From: Parasponia andersonii
Lineage: Eukaryota > Streptophyta > Magnoliopsida > Rosales > Cannabaceae
Reading direction: 5' to 3'
Length of the DNA: 64,000 nucleotides
Assembly: GCA_002914805.1 (NCBI GenBank)
Contig: JXTB01000565.1
Span: 11,179-75,178, forward strand
Shown: one piece after another, positions 1 to 8,950 of the stretch
Numbering within the stretch: the stretch's first letter is position 1
Layout of the letters: the number at the start of each line of letters is the position of its first letter
The notes under the pieces: model-generated
Seen by the model: the letters and a program-made list of their open reading frames with translations, nothing else
The model's database searches: none
What the model was told of the DNA's origin: nothing
Program-made: the position numbers and the translations under genes

Positions 1-85
1 TACGAAAATGTCTCTTAATATTATTACACTTCATTTTAGTAAATATCTGTTTCTCTATTTGTATAGCTAAATTGTCGAGTATATG

Positions 86-901
86 TGTGGGACCCGTGCC
101 ACGTGGATGGCAGAGTAGTTGAACAGGTCACAAAAGGAGTCTACCATCCGACAGGTGTCGAGAGTGATTAGTTAAAGGCCACGCGGGTCGCACGTGATCT
201 ACCAATCGGCCATTGGGCCGTCCGAAGTTAGGGCTGAGCCCATCACAGACCCTGGACAGTTTTGGCCCAGTCCGACCCTTACCTCGACAGCTGGGGGGTC
301 GGATGCCCCAAGGTTACCTTGACAGTTGGGGGGGTCGGAAGCCCCAAGGATCTTCCACCTGAATACAACGGAAAGCAACTCACGACTCCAGACCCAGACA
401 GAGCATTTAATGCAATCCTGGGTAGGCGTGCGTAAGGGGCAAGCCATCCTGACAGAACGGCGATTCATCCAAATCTCACCCCTGACAGATTGAACCTGTA
501 GGAGGCGGCAGAAATCAGGCTACGGCGATACAGAGGAGATCACGAAAATCTCGGCCCGTAACTTCTGAAAAAGACTTTGAGTAGGAAGGTACTCAGTCCA
601 AGATTGAGACCCGCATGGTTCACGATCTCAGGACTATACATATATGAGTCATGCATTCCCGAGAGGGGCATGTACGTTTATAGAGAGAAATATATAAAAA
701 AGCTTAAAAGCAAAAAACATATACTCATACTGAACTAATTCCTTGCTACCGTGTATCAAAGATAAAACTACTGACTTAAGCATCGGAGAGTCTTTGCAGG
801 TAGCTACCCCCGTCTTTCCGACCCTGCATAGAGTTCAGAGTACTTTGGGATAGCGAGGACATGTGGAACACGTGGACGACTGGTGAGAAACTACTCCAAC
901 A
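86..901 (+). repeat. 5' LTR of the Tat element
   Basis: Starts TGTGGGACCC and ends CTCCAACA, the usual TG...CA limits, and is matched over its length by 12317-13182. A TATA-like stretch (CTATACATATATGAG) lies near 634-647 and is the probable promoter of the element. Compared with the 3' LTR it lacks about 13 bases near position 100 and a short block near its 3' end. Confidence 0.9.
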
Positions 902-904
902 GTT

Positions 905-920
905 TGGCACTGTCTGTGGG
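905..920 (+). promoter_or_regulatory. Primer binding site
   Basis: TGGCACTGTCTGTGGG lies three bases after the 5' LTR. It resembles the TGGCGCCGT-type site, complementary to the 3' end of tRNA-Asp, used by many Tat and Athila elements, with a few substitutions. The tRNA assignment is inferred. Confidence 0.65.
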
Positions 921-999
921 AAAGAACGGTTGAGCGTGAGAAAAAGAGTAAGAGACTCGCGATCGCACTCTCCACGAACAAAAAGCCATACAATGTCTG

Positions 1000-2502
1000 A
1001 TGGCACCCTCAAGGATGACAACCAGGAGCACACGTCCCGATGCCGAAGGGAGCTCCCGAGAAGCACGATCGGCTCTGGAGCAGAAGTTGGATCAGATGCT
1101 TGCCGCCCTTGTGGAAGTAAACCGGAAGGCAGACATGGCCCACGAAGCCGTCCTGTGTTTAAGGGACGAAGTCGCAAAGGTATGCAGAGATAACGCCCGC
1201 CTCGAAGGGTTACTGGCGAGCAAAGACAGGACACAACGGGGAGAAAATTTTGACGAAGAGGTCTAGCAAGAATTCGGAAATCAACCGTGAAGAGAAGCTC
1301 CCACACCCTCCGGATCGCATATGTAGGGGGCACGTCAAACATAGTCGAGACCCCTTCCAAACCAGGGGTGCAATGGGCGGAAGACACCATGGAAGCCCAG
1401 GAGGTATGCCTCCCGACTGGAAGCAAGAGATGATGGTGGAGTTGGGTAAGAGACTCGGGGCCCATCACAGCCAGACCCCTGACGATCTGGTAGAGCAAAC
1501 TGTGCGAGGGTTCAACCAGATGGCTTTTGCCGACTGGATCCAGATAGAGCCCAGGCCGAGGGACTTCACGACCCTGACCTTCAGGCCGTTCGAGGGAAAA
1601 ATCGACCCCCTCGACCATATATATCACTTTCAGCAGAAGATGGCTTTGGAGACCAGGGACGAGGCTGTGATCTGTAAAGTCTTCTCTACGACCCTGGCAG
1701 GACCAGCCCTGCTGTGGTTTAGGCAGCTCCCGAAAAAATCCATAAACGGGTTTGAAGATTTCTGCAAACTCTTCTTGAAGCAAAATGTGGGTGTGCGGAG
1801 ACAACAAAAAACCATGCGAGACCTGGACCGATTAGAGTAGGCCGCAGATGAGTCTCTGCAATAGTACCTCTCGCGCTTCCTCGAGGTAATGTCCTTGGTC
1901 CATAATGCAGACTCGGTCCAAGCCGCAGGCTTATTCGTCAAGAGCCTGCAGCCAAGATCAATGTTATCAGACCACCTCCTCTTGAATCTTCCGTACGATA
2001 TGGCGGATGTCCAAGCGAAGTCGGAGGAGGTATTCAGGGTGCTGGAAGCCACCAGAAGGCACCCAAAACCTCCGCCGCGATAACAACAACGCCGGTACAA
2101 ATCCCGGCTCCGCAAGGGGTGAAGAGGCCTTCGCCGGGCCGAGGGCCGGCCTCGAAGCAGGAAGCCCCTAATCGTACCAGTCATGAAGGTGGCAAGAGGA
2201 GGAAGACGTCTCGCGACCCCTTGCCGAGGTATAAGCTCAACACGCCGATCGACGTGATCTACCTCCAAAACAAGGACAGGGGCATTTTCAAAGACTCGCC
2301 CAAATCTGGCGTCCCTGAGCATATAAAGAATAGGAGCAGGTACTGCCAGTTTCACAAAGACTTCAAGCACGACACCGTCCACTGCCGTAGCCTTTACGCA
2401 CAGGTCATGATGGCGATCCATGCTAGCAGGCTAAAACAGTACGTGAAAACTGGCAGAGCCCAGCCGCTGGAAGATGTCGCCAAGCCTGAAAAAGGGAAGT
2501 AG
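1000..2502 (+). pseudogene. gag: gag of the Tat element, broken
   Basis: Encodes the capsid/nucleocapsid polyprotein that would package element RNA in cytoplasmic particles. The start at 1000 gives a charged N-terminus with a predicted helix (LEQKLDQMLAALVEV). The retrotransposon-gag core lies at about 1500-1990, with LDHIYHFQQKM and ALLWFRQLP typical of the family. A nucleocapsid-like CxxH...HxxxC motif (YCQFHKDFKHDTVHC) lies at 2341-2385. The frame changes near 1255 and again near 2090. Stops at 1838 and 1862 look like CAG to TAG changes. It cannot make a full Gag. Confidence 0.85.
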
Positions 2503-2541
2503 ATCCAAGCCTCTGGGCCAGGAGAGCAGACCCTGAGGATA

Positions 2542-3147
2542 GTGCCGAATATAGTGGATAGGCCAGAGCCGATCCAGGATCGAGAAGAGAAGGAGAAATG
2601 CCTCAAAAGAACTGAGAGAAGGGTGAAGCGCCTGAGGGGGATGGGGCATTCCGTCAACCATTTGACGTCAGGAGAGAGCCACACCTCTGCCAACCTCATC
2701 GTTTTCACCCAGCAAGATCTAACTATGGTGCGCCAGCCTCACGACGACCCCCTGGTGATTAAGTTACAGATTGGCTCCGCATTGGTCGGGAGGGTCCTGG
2801 TCGACGGTGGCAGCAACGTCGATATCTTGTTCCTCAGCACCTTCGAGAATATGGGTCTGGATCGAAACGCGCTCTGGTCGACCTGTTAGCTGCTATTCGC
2901 TTTCGACAGCACAAGGGTCTGCCCTTTGGGCATTATGACCCTGAATGTCTGCACTACTGAGAGATGCTTGGACGTGGATTTTTTCGTCATTGATTGCCAG
3001 TCCTCCTTCAACGTTATCATGGGTAAGGGATGGATCCACGCCATGCATAGGGTCACTTCCACCCTCCACCAGGTCTTAAGATGTCTATCAAAGGACGGTA
3101 CCTACACGATAGACATCAGAGGAGACCAGGCCTTTGTAAAGAAATGA
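2542..3147 (+). pseudogene. Aspartic protease region of Tat pol, broken
   Basis: Retroviral-type protease that would cut the Gag-Pol precursor. The flap and core look right: the active-site segment reads VLVDGGSNVDIL at about 2800-2835 and is followed by FNVIMGKGWIHAM. The catalytic triplet is normally D-T/S-G, but here it is D-G-G, so activity is unlikely even without the stop at 2887. It shares a frame with the downstream RT. Confidence 0.85.
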
Positions 3148-3273
3148 TTTTCAGCCGCACTGAGGGGAGCCAACGCGGGTGCAAGCACCGCAACCAGGAA
3201 AGGATAGCAATTAGAGGACCGCCTGCCAGTGTACATGAAGTGAATCGAAGAGGAATCTGACGGTCCCAAATCC

Positions 3274-4740
3274 ATGATCGAGGAGCTAGTAGCGGTCCCT
3301 TTGAAAGAGGCAGAGCCGGCGAGGGTAGTTCTACTCGGGGCCTCACTACCTGGGGAGCAAAAGAACAAAATGTTGGAATTCCTGAAGCGGAACGAGGATG
3401 TCTTTGCGTGGTCCCATGACGATATGCCCGAGATAGACCCCACATACCTGCCACCGGCTGAACATAGATGACAATTTCCTGTTAGTCAGGCAGAAGCCCC
3501 GAAAGTTTGCACTAGAGAAAAATAGGGCGATCAACAAGGAGTAGAGAAGCTACTGGAGAACGGTCTGATCAGGGAATGCGTGTACCTGTGTTGGGTCTCC
3601 AACCTGGTAGTGGTGAAGAAGAAAAATGATGACGACCGTATTTGCATAGACTTCACTAACCTAAATAAGGCCTGTCCGAAGGATAGCTTCCCCCTACCGA
3701 GAATCGACCAAATGGTAGATGCGACGGCGGGATTCAACAGAATGAGCTTTTTGGATGCCTATTCTGGGTACAACGAGATTCCCCTGTACGCAGAAGACTA
3801 GATCCATACGGCTTTTATCATGGAGCGGGGTCTGTACTACTACAGGTGTATGCCGTTTGGCTTGAAGAACGCAGGGGCAACCTACCAAAGATTCATGAAT
3901 AAAATGTTGGCTGGGCTGTTAGGGGAGACGATAGAGGTCTATATTGACGATATGGTCGTGAAGAGCAGAAAAGATTCAGACCATCTGAGACACCTAGACG
4001 AATGTTTTCAGATTCTGAGGCAATATCGGATGCGTCTGAATCCCAAGAAATTTGCATTTGGGGTGTCCTTCGGACAATTCCTGGGACATATCGTGAGCAG
4101 GAGGGGTATTGAGGCAAACCTGACCCAGCTGACCTCGATCGCAAATGTCCAGAGACCCTCGACCATTCGGGAGGTCCAACGCCTGGCTGGAAAGATAGCC
4201 GCCCTCAGCCGATTCGTCTCCAAAATGTCCGACCGGCGCAAGCCTTTCTTCCAATGCTTGAAGAAAAGCTCAACTATCGTCTGGGGGGAGGAACAGGACA
4301 TGGCACTGACAGATCTCAAGATGTATTTGAGTCACCCACCTATCCTGGCTTCCCTAGCAGAAGGGGAGTGCCTGTACACCTATTTAGCGGTATCCGAAGT
4401 AGCGATCAGTGCCGTACTGTTCATCGAGGAAGACGGCAAGCAGAAACCAGTGTTTTACATAAGCCGCATGCTCTTGGATGCCGAGACACGATACAGTATG
4501 GCAGAAAAGCTGGTCCTTGCTCTGGTTAACGCTAAAAGGAAACTCCGGCAGTACTTTGAGGCACACTCGGTCACTGTGTATACTGATTTCCATATCCGTC
4601 AAATTTTGGCCAAGCCAGACTTGTCGGGACAACTGACCAAATGGGCCATCGAGCTGGGAATATACGATATCGAGTATCAGCTTAGAGCGGCGAAGAAAGG
4701 ACAAGTCATGGCGGATTTTTTGGCGGAAATTGAGTCCTTC
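3274..4740 (+). pseudogene. pol: Reverse transcriptase and first RNase H of Tat pol
   Basis: Would copy element RNA into cDNA and remove the template. RT motifs are clear: RICIDFTNLNKACPKDSFPL (3640-3699), FLDAYSGYNEIPL, RCMPFGLKNAGATYQRFMN (3847-3903), and the catalytic YIDDMVVKS at 3940-3966. The first RNase H follows, with FYISRMLLDAETRYSMAEK at 4453-4509 and VYTD at 4576. Frameshifts or stops near 3470-3540 and at 3799 (probably CAG to TAG) break the N-terminal half. From 3820 a long open stretch runs to 5370. Confidence 0.93.
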
Positions 4741-5370
4741 GGTGAGCAGCATGACCCGTGTCAGATGTCCCAGCTCCACCCCCCTTCAGCAGCCTGGACG
4801 CTTCACACCGATGGATCCACGAATGCCTCGGGGTTAGGTATCGGGATAGTCTTGCAGACCCCAACGGGTCTTAAGATTGAGAAGGTGTTGAGGCTCGGTT
4901 TCCAGGTGACTAACAATGAGGCAAAGTACGAAGCACTGCTGCAAGGACTTGAGCTAGCACTTTACTTCGGAGTGGAGGACATTGCAGTAAAGACCGACTC
5001 GCAGTTGATCGCGGGTCAGGTCAAGGGAGACTTCGAAGTAAAAGAACCGAGGTTGCACAGGTACTTCTCCAAGGTAATGGGGACAAAAGCTCGTTTTGGC
5101 AATTTCAATATCGAACCAATTCCCAGGGAGATGAACCAGAGGGCCGACGAACTAGCTAAGAGTGCGTCAATCGGGGGTACGGCTGGAAGCATAGAAGTTC
5201 TCCTAGAAGGCGAAAGCATGGAAGACCCCCCGCAGACCCCCGCGCACCATGTGTTCGCAACCGGAACTGCTGACGAAGGGTGGATGAAGCCCATCACCCA
5301 GTATTTGATGTTGGGGAACCTACCCCCCAGACTCCCAAGAAGTAAGGTCGGTCAAGTTGAAGGCAGCTAG
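4741..5370 (+). pseudogene. Second, archaeal-type RNase H of Tat pol
   Basis: An extra RNase H domain fused downstream of RT-RNase H. Conserved acids are visible in order: D in LHTDGSTNASG, E in NNEAKYEALLQGLELA, D in VKTDSQLI, and D in QRADELAKSAS. This domain is the diagnostic trait of Tat-lineage elements. It lies in the same open stretch as the RT, and all four acidic positions appear intact, unlike the protease. Confidence 0.9.
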
Positions 5371-6562
5371 GTACTCGATGGTGGGGGAACGATTATACAG
5401 GAGATCGACAATGGGACCAATGCTGCGGTGCATAGGTCCCGATGAAGCACAAAAGCTAATAGAGGAAATCCACGAGGGAGTATGCGGCAACCACTCCGGC
5501 GGATGCAGCCTTGCCCATTAGGCTCCAACGGCTGGATACTTCTGGCCATACATGATGACAGAGGCGGCTCAATTCATCAAAAAATGTGATAAGTGCCAGA
5601 GGTTCGCCCCAATGAAATGCCAGCCCGCGGAGGTACTTCATTCGAACATAACCCCCTAGCCGTTTGCCAAATGGGGTCTGGACATCGTCGGAGAGCTCCC
5701 CAGAAGTCTAGGAGAAAGGAGGTATATCCTGTTGGCCACGGATTACTTCACCAAATGGGTAGAAGCTGAAGCCTATACGACCGTTAGCAAGACAGACATG
5801 ATTAACTTCATCTGGAAGAACATAATCTGTCAGTTCGAGATTTCAAAAGAGATAAATGTCGATCATGACATGCAGTTCCAAAATGCTAAGGTCAAGGAAC
5901 TGTATGAGCTGTATGATATAAGGCTCAGTTTCTCTTCCGTAAACTACCCCCAGGGGAATGGCCAAGCGGAGGCAATAAACAAAGCCATATTCAGCAACAT
6001 CAAAAAGAACCTGTAGGAGGCTAAAGGCAAGTGGTTAGAAGAGCTGCCAGCCGTCGTATGGGCTCATCGAACCACGGAGTGGAGGTCGACTGGAAGAACG
6101 CTATTCGCCATGGTCTATGGATCAGAGGCTGTGATCCCGACAGAGGTCGGCCTCCCGACCCTCCGCTCCGAAGTGGTAAAAGATGCCCCCTTAAACGAAC
6201 TCCAGCTAAGCTGCAACACAGACCTCCTGGGGGAAACAAGAGATATGGCCCTGGTCTACCTGGCTTCATACCACCAACAGGCTAGGACCTACTATGCAAA
6301 AAAGGTTAGTACTCGGCAGTTCAATGCCGGGGATTGGGTCTTGAAAGTTAGAACAGGGAATTCCTCGAAACTGGATTCCAATTGGATCAGAGCCTATGAA
6401 GTGATCAAAGTACTCGACAATGATGCGTATATCCTGAAAGAGCTCAAGACGGGAAAAAACCTGCCGAACACGTGGAACGCTCAGCACTTGAAAAATATTA
6501 TGTGTAAGACACATACATACGATGTAAGACCATGTGAATGCCTATGTTGTTGGAAAACCTAA
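5371..6562 (+). pseudogene. Integrase of Tat pol, broken
   Basis: Would insert the cDNA. The zinc-binding HHCC is visible as CGNHSGG...LAH...CDKCQRF (5480-5610). The DDE core has the first D in GLDIVGELP (5672-5699), the second D in VDHDMQF (usually T/S-DNGxQF) near 5860-5880, and the E in QGNGQAEAIN near 5951-5980. Stops at 5518, 5657 and 6014 and a frame change near 5370 inactivate it. The C-terminal part (6110-6562) is open and ends about 60 bases before the first tandem-repeat array. Confidence 0.9.
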
Positions 6563-6619
6563 ATATTAAACAGGTCTAGTTCTATTTTTCCGCATAGATT
6601 TATCTTTGGGGTTGCTATG

Positions 6620-6900
6620 GAAAAGGGGTCTACAAACAGCAGCAGACCCCACACTCTATTCACACGTGAGACTCATGTGAGCGTTCATGTTATTGTAAAA
6701 CTTAATTTCGGAACAGGTTAAGGTCTTCCAGAAAAGGGTCTACCCTCACTGGCAGACCCGATGCTTCAGTTGCATGGGCAAAAGATACCAGGCTGCTACG
6801 GAAGAGGGTCTGCCCATAGCGGCAGACCCAACGTTTTGTTTACGCAGGCTAAAAATACTACCAGATTGCCGCGGAAAAGGGGCCTTCCACAGTTGCGGAC
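6620..6900 (+). repeat. Short tandem repeat, ~70-bp unit, four degenerate copies
   Basis: A motif of the form GGAARRGGGTCT...GCAGACCC recurs at 6620, 6731, 6801 and 6873. The last three are 70-72 bases apart and the first is 111 bases upstream. It lies between the end of integrase and the 99-bp array. Confidence 0.7.
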
Positions 6901-7906
6901 CATACGCACTATTCGCGCAATAAATGCTCACCATATGGGACTCACGTCGCTCATCGATGACCCGAGAAAACGTGCGAAGAGGAAACTGCTGTGCAACAAA
7001 AACTTGCCAGTAGACCTCAAAAATGCTTGCACTATGGGACTCATGTCGCTCGTCGACGACCCAAGAAAACGTGCGAAGAGGAAACTGCTGTGCAATAAGA
7101 ACTCACCAGCAGACCTCAAAAATGCTCGTACTATGGGACTCACGTCACTTGTCGATGACCCAAGAAAACGTGCAAAGAGGAAACCGCTGTGCAAAAAAAA
7201 CTTGCCAGCAGACCTCGAAAATGCTCACACTATGGGACTTACATCGCTTGTCAATGACCCAAGAAAACGTGCGAAGAGGAAACTATTGTGCAACAAAAAC
7301 TTGCCAGCAGACCTCAAAAATGCTCGCACTATGGGACTCATGTCGCTCGTCGACAACCCGAGAAAACATGCGAAGAGGAAACTGCTGTGCAACAAGAACT
7401 TGCTAGCAGACCTCAAAAATGCTCGTACTATGGGACTCACGTCGCTTATCGATGACCCAAGAAAAGGTGCGAAGAGGAAACTATTGTGCAACAAAAACTT
7501 GCCAGTAGACCACGAAAATGCTCGCACTATGGGACTCATATCGCTTGTCGATGACCCAAGAAAATATGTGAAGAGGAAACTGCTGTGTAACAAAAACTTG
7601 CCAGCAAATCTCGAAAATGCTCGCTCTATGGGACTCACATTGCTTGTCGATGACCCAAGAAAACGAGCAAAGAGGAAACTACTGTGCAACCAAAAACTTG
7701 CCAGCAGACCTCAAAAATGCTCGCACTATGGGACTCACGTCACTCGTCGACGACCTGAGAAAACATGCGAAGAGGAAATAACTGCGCAACAAAAACTTGC
7801 CAGTAGACCTAAAAAATGCTCGCACTATGGGACTCACGTTGCTCGTCGACGACCCGAGAAAACGTGCGAAGAGGAAACTGCTGTGCAACCAAAAACTTGC
7901 CAGTAG
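6761..7906 (+). CDS. Possible repeat-encoded protein (33-residue unit), doubtful
   Basis: The 99-bp array is a multiple of three, so it reads as a 381-residue open frame with a repeated 33-residue unit. Each unit carries a basic stretch such as PRKRAKRKLL, which resembles a nuclear localisation signal. Copies 1-8 share one frame. An extra base near 7690 shifts later copies into another frame, and the stop at 7906 ends the frame. The complementary strand is also largely open with a 33-residue period, so openness may only reflect a stop-free unit. No known family is recognised. Confidence 0.2.
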   Translation: MLQLHGQKIPGCYGRGSAHSGRPNVLFTQAKNTTRLPRKRGLPQLRTIRTIRAINAHHMGLTSLIDDPRKRAKRKLLCNKNLPVDLKNACTMGLMSLVDDPRKRAKRKLLCNKNSPADLKNARTMGLTSLVDDPRKRAKRKPLCKKNLPADLENAHTMGLTSLVNDPRKRAKRKLLCNKNLPADLKNARTMGLMSLVDNPRKHAKRKLLCNKNLLADLKNARTMGLTSLIDDPRKGAKRKLLCNKNLPVDHENARTMGLISLVDDPRKYVKRKLLCNKNLPANLENARSMGLTLLVDDPRKRAKRKLLCNQKLASRPQKCSHYGTHVTRRRPEKTCEEEITAQQKLASRPKKCSHYGTHVARRRPEKTCEEETAVQPKTCQ

Positions 7907-8120
7907 ACCTCAAAAATGCTCGTACTATGGGAATCATGTCGCTCGTCGACGGCCTGAGAAAACCTACGAAGAAGAAACTGCTCTACAACCAAAAACTTGC
8001 CAGTAGACCTCAAAAACGATCATACTCTGGGAATCGAATCGGGCAATAAAATACTTGTCGATGACCCAAGAAAATGTACGAAGAGAAAGGGGGTGTGCAA
8101 CCCAAAAGCTTGCCAGCGGA
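6922..8120 (+). repeat. 99-bp tandem array (about 11 copies) in the element's 3' region
   Basis: Copies marked by the shared ATGGGACTC start at 6935, 7034, 7133, 7232, 7331, 7430, 7529 and 7628 (exactly 99 bp apart). They continue at 7728, 7827, 7927 and a decayed copy near 8027, with steps of 99-100 bp. A last partial copy runs to about 8120. The region between integrase and the 3' LTR of Tat elements is known to generate such arrays, some of which seed genomic satellites. Confidence 0.95.
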
Positions 8121-8135
8121 CCCCCCAAGGAACAC

Positions 8136-8395
8136 TTTTAGCTACATGAAGAGCTAAAGGGTCGGGATCCACCCGTTGGAAGTGGACCCTCCCTAAAGAA
8201 TGTTTTAGCTACATGAAGAGCTAAAGGAAAGCAGGGTTGGGATCCACCCATTGGAAGTGGACCCTCCCTAAGGAATGTTTTAGCTACACGAAGAGCTAAA
8301 GGGAAATAGACTCTTGCCAGGGGATGATTTATTTTTGCATGATCAGGGTGTGAACGGATTTGGAGTCTACCCATTGGAAGTAGTCCAGAACCAAA
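8136..8395 (+). repeat. Tandem repeat, 67-75-bp unit, three to four copies
   Basis: TTTTAGCTACATGAAGAGC recurs at 8136, 8203 and 8278. Each copy is followed by a GGGATCCACCCRTTGGAAG-like block, and a weak fourth match to that block ends near 8385. It directly follows the 99-bp array. Confidence 0.85.
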
Positions 8396-8894
8396 CCAAA
8401 CGTGAAGACAGAAATCAAGATTAAATCCTGTTTATTATGTCCTAAAAATATAAAGCGCGCGGTTAATAGTGGTGAGCACTCATGAACCCTACTTGCGGGA
8501 TACAGGTCTAAAGCAGACTCTTAAGGAGATATCGGAGTGATAATGCCCTGTTTGTTCCCAGTAAGAGTCAAGCCCAGGCCTTCTCCTTTGCAACGATGGG
8601 TCTAAACAATGGTCGACCAATCCCTGGAGCTGGTTCCGAGCACAGTCTCATTTGGGGTCGTAGAAATCCAGCCACACCCATGGGTCGAACTCTGCCAAAA
8701 CAAGTTATAACAAGAGTTATACTTCCGTGAAACCGGATGAGCCAAAACTTGCGCCCCCATCTCCGGAGCTAATCTTGGTAGTCATGACCCGAGGAAGATT
8801 CACTAGTAGTCCGAAATCGAGTCCTTACAATTATTTATACAGACGGTCGGATACAAAAGAAAATAGACTAAAAATAGTGGCACATTTCTTATTA
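8396..8894. other. Non-coding stretch between repeats and antisense gene
   Basis: No credible coding frame or repeat was seen here. It separates the sense repeats from the 3' end of the antisense gene. Confidence 0.6.
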
Positions 8895-8900
8895 TTTATT
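8895..8900 (-). terminator. PolyA signal of the antisense gene
   Basis: On the minus strand AATAAA lies about 50 bases after the antisense stop codon (8951-8953). It is preceded by T-rich and TTGTAA-like sequence usual in plant 3' ends. Position and orientation fit; use is inferred. Confidence 0.5.
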
Positions 8901-8950
8901 CAAAGGATTACAATGAATGTCAGCTTTACAAATATACAAAGTTTGGGGTC

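Noticed and set aside
776..1807. Long minus-strand frame over the 5' LTR and gag
   Set aside because: It mirrors the gag coding strand; no motif, and the sense strand has clear Gag features.
6922..8120. CRISPR array
   Set aside because: Units are near-identical 99-bp tandem repeats without unique spacers, inside a plant retrotransposon.
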